Shown piece by piece: positions 7,353 through 14,612 of a stretch of DNA of 22,204 bases. Under the pieces are notes generated by a model, which saw nothing but the letters and a program-made list of their open reading frames with translations, searched no databases and had not been told where the DNA came from. The stretch's first letter is position 1. Each line of letters begins with the position of its first letter. This DNA comes from an uncultured Collinsella sp. (lineage in GTDB: Bacteria; Actinomycetota; Coriobacteriia; Coriobacteriales; Coriobacteriaceae): positions 1 through 22,204 of the forward strand of contig UROO01000024.1 in the NCBI GenBank assembly GCA_900549555.1. The letters are read 5' to 3'. Position numbers and translations under genes: made by a program.

Positions 7353-7515
7353 GTTACGCGGTTTTACCAAACCGCGTAACAGCTCGACGCTGCAAACGCC
7401 CCTAAGCGGCAATCTGACGTTCAATCGTCGGTCGCGTACCGAAGTACGCTTCCCTCCTCTTTCACGTCACCTTGCTCGCTTAGAGGCGTTTTCGCTGACT
7501 TATGCTCAACCAGCG
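7353..7515 (+). ncRNA. Structured intergenic element, copy 1 (3' of htpG)
   Basis: This 163-nt unit has three parts. Hairpin A is a 12-bp perfect stem (7353-7364 with 7369-7380) and a TACC loop. A linker GCTCGACGCTGC follows (7382-7393). Hairpin B runs 7394-7491. Its outer stem is 7394-7408 with 7477-7491, one mismatch. It continues with GCAA/TTGC, a TC/CC internal loop, TGACGT/ACGTCA, a second loop with TCAAT opposite TTTC, and an apical GCGTAC/GTACGC stem with CGAA loop. Hairpin C pairs CGCTG (7493-7497) with CAGCG (7511-7515). The same plan recurs at 12761-12924 with different helix sequences. Covarying helices plus conserved loops suggest a functional RNA. Strand is set by matching the gene it follows. 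The function is unknown. Confidence 0.7.
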
Positions 7516-7558
7516 ACGCTTTCGTGGTCCTAAGTAGTCATTGGGGGCGTTTTTGTTT
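7516..7558 (+). terminator. Weak terminator-like stem after element copy 1
   Basis: ACGCTTTC (7516-7523) can pair with GGGGGCGT (7543-7550), using three G-U pairs and a 19-nt loop, before the U-rich run TTTTGTTT (7551-7558). The GGGGCGTTT at 7544-7552 can instead pair perfectly with AAACGCCCC at 7394-7402, inside element copy 1. Confidence 0.35.
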
Positions 7559-7644
7559 GACTGGTCGTTTAAGAACGTCCCCGATGCTATTTGAATTGCT
7601 AATTTGTGCGGGTTGTGGTTTTGTGACCTGCTGAAATTTAAGAT

Positions 7645-7683
7645 ACTGTACAACTGTACGTTAATTCGTCTTCGTAGTATATT
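7645..7683 (+). promoter_or_regulatory. Candidate promoter with tandem direct repeat, upstream of the first yhgE-like gene
   Basis: Two adjoining 8-bp repeats, ACTGTACA (7645-7652) and ACTGTACG (7653-7660), sit where a -35 would be. They lie 17 bases before a -10-like TATATT (7678-7683). Replacement of a -35 by a direct repeat is typical of activator-dependent promoters. The activator is unknown. The wider gap 7559-7775 holds no gene that I can support. Confidence 0.35.
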
Positions 7684-7702
7684 GCTACCCGCAAAACTCA
7701 AT

Positions 7703-7744
7703 ACCATTGTGCTCTGAGACGCTAAAGCGCCTACGTACAATGGT
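7703..7744. promoter_or_regulatory. Inverted repeat just before the first yhgE-like gene
   Basis: ACCATTGT (7703-7710) and ACAATGGT (7737-7744) are perfect 8-bp arms around a centre that contains the palindrome CGCTAAAGCG (7720-7729). The repeat lies 20-60 bases downstream of the candidate -10 and about 30 bases before the gene. It could be an operator or a leader hairpin. Confidence 0.35.
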
Positions 7745-7775
7745 TGTCGATAGTACGATTTGATTCAACGACAGG

Positions 7776-10556
7776 ATGGATGGCCCAAGCGTGAGTCTCG
7801 GCAGCAAACTATCCGATGCAAAGGTCTCCTTTGCGATATTCAAGCGCGACATTAAGCGACTACTTGTGAACCCCGTCGCCTTGGTGGTTACCCTCGGCGT
7901 GTGCGTTATTCCCTCGCTGTATGCCTGGTACAACATCGTGGCAAACTGGGATCCGTACGGAAACACTCAGGGTATCAAGATTGCCATCGCCAACAACGAT
8001 CAGGGCACCCAAAACGACCTGGTGGGTGAGCTCAACGCGGGTGATAAGGTCGTCGATCAGCTCAAGGAGAACGATCAGTTGGGCTGGACCTTCGTCGATT
8101 CGGCGGCCGACGCCAAGGAGGGCGTCGAGAGCGGTGAGTACTATGCGGCCATCGTAATCCCCAAGAACTTCTCGGATAACCTGGTCTCGATGCTCGACGG
8201 CAACTACCATCAGCCCAAGCTTACGTACTACGTCAATGAGAAAAAGAGCGCTATTGCACCCAAGGTTACCGACACCGGTGCAAACACCATCGAGCAGCAG
8301 ATTAACTCGGAGTTCGTCTCCACGGTGGGTGAGACCGTTGCCAGTATTGCCAAGGATGCCGGAGTCGATTTAAAGGACAAGGCAACCCAGGCTCAGGATT
8401 CGTTGGCCGGTTCGGTATCAGAGGCTTCTGACACGTTGGGCGAAGTGCGCGATTCGATTGGCGACATGAATGCCGCCATCGATAAGACGAGTGGTTCCAT
8501 TGCCTCGGCAGATGCAGCACTTGCCGGTCTGCAGGGTCAGGCGCCGTCGCTGACGCAGGCGATCTCCCAGGGCAACGACCTGCTGGGCGAGGCTCGCGCC
8601 ACGGCGGGTAACTCTGTCGCCTCGCTCTCTAAGGCGCTCTCGGAAGGCAGCCTTGCGCTCACCAAGACGTCAGCCTCCGCGAACGCTGCGATTGGCAAGC
8701 TGACGGGCACGATCACATCTACGACCACCCGCATCGACAACTCGCTCGAGTCTCTCCAGGCGACGATCGACCACAATAAGGCCGTTATCGGGCACTTGGA
8801 AATTCTCGTCAATGACACGTCGACAGGTTCCAAGGAAATTGACGCGCGCATTGTATCGACCATCGATTTGCTCCGCGAGCAGAATGAAAAGCTTCAGAGC
8901 ATCAAGGACGGTCTGTCTGCACAGTCGAGCGCCATGGCGAATGACGCCGCGGCTGTCTCGGGTGCCAGCGACGCTATCAGTAACGCAATCCAGACCGGTG
9001 CGACCAACCTTGGCCAGGCCCAGACGGACCTGGGTCAAAACGCGCTGCCGAAGGCCTCGAGCGCGCTTGATTCATTTGCCGCCGTCTCGGGTGATCTGAC
9101 GGGAATCGTGTCTGGCCTCACGCCTACTATTGCAAGTGCGCGCGGTACACTTTCGCAACTCAACGCTACGCTCGGTCAGGCCAAGACCACGCTGTCCCAG
9201 ACCGACGCCTCGCTTGCCAAGGTCCAGGACAAGCTCGCCACCGCCGCCAACGACATCGCGGCGCTGCAGACCTCCGAGTCCATGGGCGAGCTGGCCGACC
9301 TGATGGGCGTCGACGTCGATGACGTTGCTGACTTCATGGCATCTCCGGTCGAGCTGACCTCCAAGTCGATCTATCCGGTTAAGAGCTTCGGCTCGGGCAT
9401 TGCTCCTTTCTACACCAATCTGGCGCTTTGGGTGGGCGGCTACGTGCTCATCGCCATTTACAAGCTCGAGGTCGATCGCGAAGGCGTTGGCAGCTTTACC
9501 GCGCGTCAGGGCTACTTTGGCCGCTGGTTGCTCCTGGTGATCCTGGGCGCGTTGCAGGCCATTATCGTTACGGTGGGAGATCTGGTCATTGGCGTACAGT
9601 GCGTCAGTCCGCTCCTATTTGTGCTGGGCGGCATCGCCATCTCATTTACGTACGTCAACATCATTTACGCGTTGTCCACTACGTTTAAGCATATCGGCAA
9701 GGCAATCGGCGTCATTCTTGTCATCGTGCAGATCCCGGGTTCATCGGGCATGTACCCCATCGAGATGATGCCCGGCTTCTTCCAGTGGCTGCACCCGCTG
9801 CTGCCCTTTACCTATGGCATCAATCTGCTGCGTGAGACGGTCGGCGGCATGTATTCGTTCAACTACCTGTTTAACCTGTGCATTCTGGGCGTGTTCTTGA
9901 TCGTGGCGCTCTTTATCGGCCTGCAGCTGCGTCCGCTGCTGCTCAACCTCAACCTGCTCTTTGATAAACAGCTTTCCACGACCGGTATGATGATTTGCGA
10001 GTCTAACGACCTGCCGCGCGAGCGCTACTCCTTGCGAACGGCCATGCGCGTCGTGCTCGATTCCGATTCGTACCGTCGCGAACTGCTCGATCATGCGGTC
10101 GCCTTTGAACATCGCTACCCGTACTACATCAAGGGCGGTTTTGCCGCCGTGGTGGGCGTCCAGGTCCTGCTCTTTGTCCTGTCGACGGTTCTCGATATCG
10201 ACAATAACGGCAAGATCATCCTGCTTGTCATTTGGATCATCTCGGTTATTGCCATCTGCGGCTGGCTTATAAATATCGAATATATCCGCGCGAGCCTTAA
10301 TACCCAGATGCGCATCTCGGCGCTTTCCGATGAGGACCTGCGTCGCGAGATGCGCGAGCACACGGCCGCCATTCCTGCCGCCCGCCGCATGTTTGGCCTC
10401 AACGCCAGCGAGCGTGGTGCCAAGGGTGGCGATCAGTCCACGGGCCGCTTGCCGCATATAGGCTCGCACCATAAATCTCAGGCCAGCGACAGCACAGCCA
10501 CTAATGATGGAGATACCACCCCGCTTGGCAAGCACTCCAAAGGAGGTGAGGCATAA
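7776..10556 (+). CDS. YhgE/Pip-family membrane protein with extended C-terminus
   Basis: This 926-residue membrane protein has the YhgE/Pip layout (Pip, phage infection protein, is the Lactococcus phage receptor). One helix lies near the N-terminus (about 33-55), followed by the family signature PSLYAWYNIVANWDPYGNT. A long extracytoplasmic region of about 480 residues, rich in Ala/Ser/Thr/Asp with heptad-like spacing, is probably coiled coil. A C-terminal membrane block lies at about 545-730 (about five helices), beginning after SGIAPFYTNLALWVGG. Two further helices at about 786-806 and 813-834 and a hydrophilic tail with a Ser/Thr-rich end are extra compared with the neighbour. The start is uncertain: the ATG at 7776 has a poor ribosome-binding site, and a GTG at 7791 is possible. 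The role is unproven. The C-terminal block resembles ABC-2-type permease domains, so envelope transport is plausible. Confidence 0.85.
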   Translation: MDGPSVSLGSKLSDAKVSFAIFKRDIKRLLVNPVALVVTLGVCVIPSLYAWYNIVANWDPYGNTQGIKIAIANNDQGTQNDLVGELNAGDKVVDQLKENDQLGWTFVDSAADAKEGVESGEYYAAIVIPKNFSDNLVSMLDGNYHQPKLTYYVNEKKSAIAPKVTDTGANTIEQQINSEFVSTVGETVASIAKDAGVDLKDKATQAQDSLAGSVSEASDTLGEVRDSIGDMNAAIDKTSGSIASADAALAGLQGQAPSLTQAISQGNDLLGEARATAGNSVASLSKALSEGSLALTKTSASANAAIGKLTGTITSTTTRIDNSLESLQATIDHNKAVIGHLEILVNDTSTGSKEIDARIVSTIDLLREQNEKLQSIKDGLSAQSSAMANDAAAVSGASDAISNAIQTGATNLGQAQTDLGQNALPKASSALDSFAAVSGDLTGIVSGLTPTIASARGTLSQLNATLGQAKTTLSQTDASLAKVQDKLATAANDIAALQTSESMGELADLMGVDVDDVADFMASPVELTSKSIYPVKSFGSGIAPFYTNLALWVGGYVLIAIYKLEVDREGVGSFTARQGYFGRWLLLVILGALQAIIVTVGDLVIGVQCVSPLLFVLGGIAISFTYVNIIYALSTTFKHIGKAIGVILVIVQIPGSSGMYPIEMMPGFFQWLHPLLPFTYGINLLRETVGGMYSFNYLFNLCILGVFLIVALFIGLQLRPLLLNLNLLFDKQLSTTGMMICESNDLPRERYSLRTAMRVVLDSDSYRRELLDHAVAFEHRYPYYIKGGFAAVVGVQVLLFVLSTVLDIDNNGKIILLVIWIISVIAICGWLINIEYIRASLNTQMRISALSDEDLRREMREHTAAIPAARRMFGLNASERGAKGGDQSTGRLPHIGSHHKSQASDSTATNDGDTTPLGKHSKGGEA

Positions 10557-12746
10557 ATGAAGAACATCCTGCATCTGTTTAAGCGCGATGTCCAAAACGT
10601 GTCTCGCTCCGTAATCGGCTTGGTTGTCGTGATGGGCCTCGTTATCGTGCCGTGTCTGTACGCGTGGTTTAACATCGCCGGCAGCTGGGATCCGTACGGC
10701 AACACCGGCAATCTTAAGATCGCCGTGGTCAACACCGATGAGGGTTACGAGAGCGATCTGATCCCCGTCGAGGTTAACGTGGGCGAAAACGTGACCGCCA
10801 CCCTACGCGGCAACGAGAGCTTCGATTGGGTTGTGCTTAACGATCGCGAAAAGGCTATCGAGGGCGTTAAGTCGGGCGCGTACTATGCTGCCGTCGTTAT
10901 CCCCAAAACGTTTAGCGCCGACATGATGACGCTTTTCTCGACCGACGTGAAACACGCCGATATCGAGTTTTACGAGAACCAGAAGGCCAACGCCATCGCG
11001 CAGATCGTGACCGAGAAGGGTTCGAGCGCCGTTCAGAACCAGGTTAACGAATCTTTTACCGAGACCATTACGAGCATCGGTCTTAAGACGGTGTCCAGCC
11101 TGCTCGATTACATGAGCACCGACCAAGTCAGCAACTTTATCGCCAACCTGTCCTCGACGCTCGGCGATTCGGTCCAGGACCTGCAGGACGTTCAGGCCAG
11201 CGCAACGTCGCTTGCGGGCATTTTGAGCTCCACGTCCGATTCGCTGACGTCGGCGGGCGGTATGCTCAAGCAGACGGGCACGGTCGATGAGTCGACCAAG
11301 CAGCTGATGGAGCATGCCAAGAGCGGCATCGATGATTCCAAAGAAGCGCTTAAGACGGCAAACGATGCCATCGATGCCGCGATAGATGGAAGTGCGGGTT
11401 CGTTCGACAATGTGTCTGCCGAGCTCGCGAAGGCGTTCGATGCCGCGAACCAGCATGTCGACCTTACGGTGTCCCAACTCAACGATGCCGCTGCGGCCCT
11501 CAATGCGCGCGCCAAGGATATCGATGAGATGGCCGATCAGCTCCGCAGCCTTGCCGACCAGGTGAGCGATGAGAATTTGAAGGACGGTCTCAAGTCTGCC
11601 GCGACGTCGCTGGGCAGAATCGCCGTTGAGTACCGCAACAATGCCAAGGATCTGGCGGCCACCGCGAAGTCTCTCTCCGATAGCATGGCAGAGGTTAACA
11701 AGTCGCGTGCCGAGGTCGATCAGGCAATCGCGGATGCCAAGGCTGGTATCTCGGGCGCCAAGATTGACTACGATTCCACGTTCTCGGTTAAGGCCAAGGA
11801 GCTCAAGAAGACTATTTCGGGCGTTTTGGATTCGCTCAACGGTATCTCGGGCGACCTGGATAGTGCTGTTGCCGGCCTGACCGACGCATCCGGTTCGCTG
11901 GCAAAGGGCCTCTCCAAGGCTGCAAAGCTGGTCAACAAGGCTTCCGATCAGCTGGGTGAGGCATCGGACAAGATCAGCGCTTTCAAGGACGAGCTCGACG
12001 GCGCCTTGATGTCGGATGACCTCGCTACGATCAAGACGATGATCGGCAATGATCCCGAGGGTCTGGCCGTGTCGCTTTCCGGCCCTGTCGCACTCGACCG
12101 TAAGCCGGTCTATCCGATCCGCAACTACGGTTCGGCCATGGCGCCGTTCTACACGATTCTGTCGCTCTGGGTCGGCTCGATCGTACTGGCGGCCATGATG
12201 AAGGTCTCGGTTGACGATGAGCTTATCAACGAGCTCATCCCCGTGCGCCTGCACGAGATCTATCTGGGTCGTTACCTGTTCTTTGGCGGTTTGGCTCTGC
12301 TGCAGGCAACGCTCGTGTGCGCGGGCGACATTCTGTTCTTTGACATTCAGTGCGACAACCCGCTGCAGTTTGTGCTAGCGGGCTGGGTCGCGAGTCTCGT
12401 GTTCTCCAATATCGTCTACACGCTTACGGTTTCGTTTGGCGATATCGGCAAGGCGCTCGCAGTCGTGCTGTTGGTCATGCAGGTCGGCGGTTCGGGCGGC
12501 ACGTTCCCCATCGAGATGACCGGCCCCGTGTTCCAGGCGATCTATCCGTTCCTGCCGTTTACTCACGGCATCAACGCCATGCATGCCGCCATGGCTGGCG
12601 CCTACCATATGGAGTACTGGGTTGAGCTGGGCATTCTGGCGAGCTATCTGATTCCGTCGCTGGCCTTGGGCGTCGTCTTCCGCCGTCCGGTCATCAAAGC
12701 CAACGACTGGATTATCGAAAAGCTGGAGTCGACAAAGCTTATTTAG
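10557..12746 (+). CDS. YhgE/Pip-family membrane protein, second of tandem pair
   Basis: This 729-residue paralogue has the same plan as the upstream gene. A helix at about 16-38 is followed by PCLYAWFNIAGSWDPYGNT. A region of about 480 residues of helical, Ala/Asp/Ser/Lys-rich sequence comes next, then a membrane block from about residue 525 beginning SAMAPFYTILSLWVGS. It ends after that block and lacks the two added helices and tail of the first protein. The ATG follows the upstream stop codon directly. A near-perfect AAAGGAGGTG at 10540-10549 lies inside the end of the upstream gene, so the two are translationally coupled and probably made in comparable amounts. This suggests, without proving, that they form a hetero-oligomer. 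Confidence 0.88.
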   Translation: MKNILHLFKRDVQNVSRSVIGLVVVMGLVIVPCLYAWFNIAGSWDPYGNTGNLKIAVVNTDEGYESDLIPVEVNVGENVTATLRGNESFDWVVLNDREKAIEGVKSGAYYAAVVIPKTFSADMMTLFSTDVKHADIEFYENQKANAIAQIVTEKGSSAVQNQVNESFTETITSIGLKTVSSLLDYMSTDQVSNFIANLSSTLGDSVQDLQDVQASATSLAGILSSTSDSLTSAGGMLKQTGTVDESTKQLMEHAKSGIDDSKEALKTANDAIDAAIDGSAGSFDNVSAELAKAFDAANQHVDLTVSQLNDAAAALNARAKDIDEMADQLRSLADQVSDENLKDGLKSAATSLGRIAVEYRNNAKDLAATAKSLSDSMAEVNKSRAEVDQAIADAKAGISGAKIDYDSTFSVKAKELKKTISGVLDSLNGISGDLDSAVAGLTDASGSLAKGLSKAAKLVNKASDQLGEASDKISAFKDELDGALMSDDLATIKTMIGNDPEGLAVSLSGPVALDRKPVYPIRNYGSAMAPFYTILSLWVGSIVLAAMMKVSVDDELINELIPVRLHEIYLGRYLFFGGLALLQATLVCAGDILFFDIQCDNPLQFVLAGWVASLVFSNIVYTLTVSFGDIGKALAVVLLVMQVGGSGGTFPIEMTGPVFQAIYPFLPFTHGINAMHAAMAGAYHMEYWVELGILASYLIPSLALGVVFRRPVIKANDWIIEKLESTKLI

Positions 12747-12760
12747 TGCGGCAACTTTAA

Positions 12761-12924
12761 CGCTGATGTAGCACTAATGCCAGCGAGCGAGCCGCATTTG
12801 CGCCAAGGTGACGTGAAATGAGAGGGCGCTGACCTTCTGGTCGCGCCCTCGAAATTGAACGTCAGATTGGCGTGAATGCGGCTCGCGCAGCGTCAAGCGG
12901 TCCGCCGTTCGGTAGAACGGCGGA
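12761..12924 (-). ncRNA. Structured intergenic element, copy 2 (3' of the HTH-AlaA gene)
   Basis: Read on the minus strand this 164-nt unit repeats the plan of 7353-7515. Hairpin A has a 10-bp stem (12915-12924 with 12901-12910) and a TACC loop. The linker GCTTGACGCTGC is at 12898-12887. Hairpin B (12886-12787) has an outer stem of 12 perfect pairs, then the blocks CAATCTGACGTTCAAT and TTTCACGTCACCTTG, both identical to copy 1, around a different, longer apical stem (12822-12850). Hairpin C pairs CGCTG (12785-12781) with CAGCG (12765-12761). All helices outside the two shared blocks differ in sequence from copy 1 yet still pair. The element fills most of the gap between two convergent genes, so the opposite strand also folds. 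The minus strand is preferred by comparison with the other copies. Confidence 0.7.
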
Positions 12925-12929
12925 ACTAA

Positions 12930-14450
12930 TTAGCTCTGGCGGTAATGATCGAAGAAGTCGGCGAGGTCTTCGAGGGACTCTTTGAGTACTTCCATGCGCG
13001 GCAGGTACACGATGCGGAAGTGGTCGGGCTCGGCCCAGTTAAAGCCGCCGCCGCGCGTGATCAGGATCTTCTTCTCGTGCAGCAGGTCGAGGGCAAACTG
13101 CTCGTCATCGGTGATGTTGAACTTCTTCACATCCATCTTGGGGAAGATATAGAACGCCGCGCGCGGCTTGACCACCGAGATGCCATCGATCTTGCTGAGC
13201 GCCTCATACACAAAGTTGCGCTGCTCGTAGACACGACCGCCGGGGCGGATGTAGTCGTTAACCGACTGATGGCCGCCGAGCGCCGTCTGAACGATCGACT
13301 GAGCCGGCACGTTGGAACACAGGCGCATGTTAGAGAGCATGTTGACGCCCATGATGAAGTCGCTCATGCAGCGCTGGTTGCCCGAAAGCACCATCCAGCC
13401 AATGCGATAGCCCGCAATCATATGCGACTTGGACAGGCCGCTAAACGTAATGCAAGGCAGGTCGGGGGCGAGCGAGGCAATGGAGACGTGCTCGTAGCCG
13501 TCCATGCACAGGCGGTCGTAGATCTCGTCGGCAAAAATCATGAGCTGGTGCCTGCGCGCAATCTCGACAATGCCCTCGAGCACCTCGCGCGGATAGACAG
13601 AGCCCGTGGGGTTGTTGGGGTTGATGATGACGAGGGCCTTGGTCGCGCTCGTGATCTTGGACTCCATATCCTCCAGGTCGGGATACCAATCCGCCTGTTC
13701 ATCGCACAGATAGTGCACGGGATGACCGCCGGCAAGGGTTGCGCACGCCGTCCAGAGCGGATAGTCGGGGCTGGGGATCAGGATCTCGTCGCCGTTGTCG
13801 AGCAGCGCGTTCATCGAAAGCTGAATGAGCTCGGACACGCCGTTGCCCGTGTAGATGTGCTCCATCTGAACATTGGGCAGGCCCTTGATCTGCGAGTACT
13901 GCATAATCGCCTTGCGCGCAGAGAACAGGCCGCGCGAGTTGGAATAGCCTTCGCAGTCGGGCAGCTGCTGGCGCATGTCCTTAATGACCTCATCGGGCGT
14001 GCGGAAACCAAAGGGCGCGGGGTTGCCGATGTTGAGCTTGAGGATGCGCTCGCCTTCGTCCTCCATACGGGCTGCCTCGTCGACGACGGGACCGCGCACG
14101 TCATACAGGACATTCTCGAGTTTGGTGGATTTAGAAAAAGTACGCATGGTGGTGCTCCTTGGAATTTGAGCTGAGGGATGGGGTTCGGGCTTGGAATCGT
14201 TGCGAGGCGATGATGTCTCGCCTTGATCGGCGTCACCGGCAAGCAGCCAGGTAACATCGACCTCCAAAATGCGGGAGAGCAGCTCTGCCACATCGCGCCG
14301 CGGAATCGTCTTGCCACTCACATATTGGCTCATCTGACTCTTGCCGAGTTTTTTGCCGAGCATCTCCGATGCGCGGATTACGTCCGACTGGCGAACGTCG
14401 CGATCGGACATGGTCTGTCGCAGGCGATCGCTAAACGTCTCTTGGGCCAC
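12930..14450 (-). CDS. alaA: HTH regulator fused to alanine aminotransferase AlaA
   Basis: This 506-residue protein joins two units. Residues about 8-70 form a Cro/C1-type helix-turn-helix (SDRLRQTMSDRDVRQSDVI, KKLGKSQMSQYVSGKTIPRR). A polar linker to about residue 101 contains SSPRNDSKPEPHP. From Met102 on, 405 residues match E. coli AlaA, the glutamate-pyruvate transaminase, as I recall it: LKLNIGNPAPFGF, YTGNGVSELIQLSMNALL, PSPDYPLWTA, INPNNPTGSVY, FADEIYDRLC and the PLP lysine in FSGLSKSHMIAGYR. GTG at 14450 is chosen because GGAGG (14456-14460) is 5 bases before it. An upstream start at 14501 would run through the operator array. An internal AAGGAG precedes the ATG at 14147, so free AlaA may also be made. 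The promoter is covered by repeats that the HTH part may bind, suggesting autoregulation. Confidence 0.93.
   Translation of the reverse strand: MAQETFSDRLRQTMSDRDVRQSDVIRASEMLGKKLGKSQMSQYVSGKTIPRRDVAELLSRILEVDVTWLLAGDADQGETSSPRNDSKPEPHPSAQIPRSTTMRTFSKSTKLENVLYDVRGPVVDEAARMEDEGERILKLNIGNPAPFGFRTPDEVIKDMRQQLPDCEGYSNSRGLFSARKAIMQYSQIKGLPNVQMEHIYTGNGVSELIQLSMNALLDNGDEILIPSPDYPLWTACATLAGGHPVHYLCDEQADWYPDLEDMESKITSATKALVIINPNNPTGSVYPREVLEGIVEIARRHQLMIFADEIYDRLCMDGYEHVSIASLAPDLPCITFSGLSKSHMIAGYRIGWMVLSGNQRCMSDFIMGVNMLSNMRLCSNVPAQSIVQTALGGHQSVNDYIRPGGRVYEQRNFVYEALSKIDGISVVKPRAAFYIFPKMDVKKFNITDDEQFALDLLHEKKILITRGGGFNWAEPDHFRIVYLPRMEVLKESLEDLADFFDHYRQS
14145..14160 (-). promoter_or_regulatory. Internal ribosome-binding site and ATG for stand-alone AlaA
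   Basis: On the minus strand AAGGAG (14160-14155) stands 7 bases before the ATG at 14147. Initiation here gives a product of 405 residues beginning MRTFSKST, the length I recall for E. coli AlaA. The site falls at the exact junction between linker and enzyme, so it is probably functional. Confidence 0.6.
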
Positions 14451-14471
14451 AGGAACCTCCTTGCTGGCAAA

Positions 14472-14553
14472 GTTCAATTTATAGAACACGAATTGAACCA
14501 AGGTTCAATTTAGCAAGCAGTATAGCGCGGCGCATTATCTGGAAGTTCAATTT
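14472..14553. promoter_or_regulatory. GTTCAATTT operator array over the alaA-fusion promoter
   Basis: GTTCAATTT occurs at 14472-14480, 14503-14511 and 14545-14553, and the inverted AATTGAAC at 14491-14498. The middle two form the near-perfect palindrome AATTGAACC-AA-GGTTCAATT (14491-14510). On the minus strand a -35-like TTGAAC (14508-14503) and a -10-like TATAAA (14483-14478), 19 bases apart, lie inside the array. Bound protein would block the promoter. The HTH domain encoded directly downstream is the natural candidate. Confidence 0.7.
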
Positions 14554-14612
14554 CACAAGAAAACGTACCGAACTCCGAGATTTGCCCAAAGCGGACAATG
14601 ACGTGTACACGT

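Noticed and set aside
10803..12254. 483-residue open frame opposite the second YhgE/Pip gene
   Set aside because: Arg/Leu/Ile/Gly-biased shadow without a domain. The plus-strand gene has a perfect ribosome-binding site and family signature.
12945..14174. 409-residue plus-strand frame opposite alaA
   Set aside because: No domain and His/Ala/Val-biased composition. The minus strand encodes a clear aminotransferase throughout.
12930..14501. Longer start for the HTH-AlaA protein at 14501
   Set aside because: It has no good ribosome-binding site and its first 17 codons lie in the operator and promoter array. The GTG at 14450 has GGAGG at ideal spacing.
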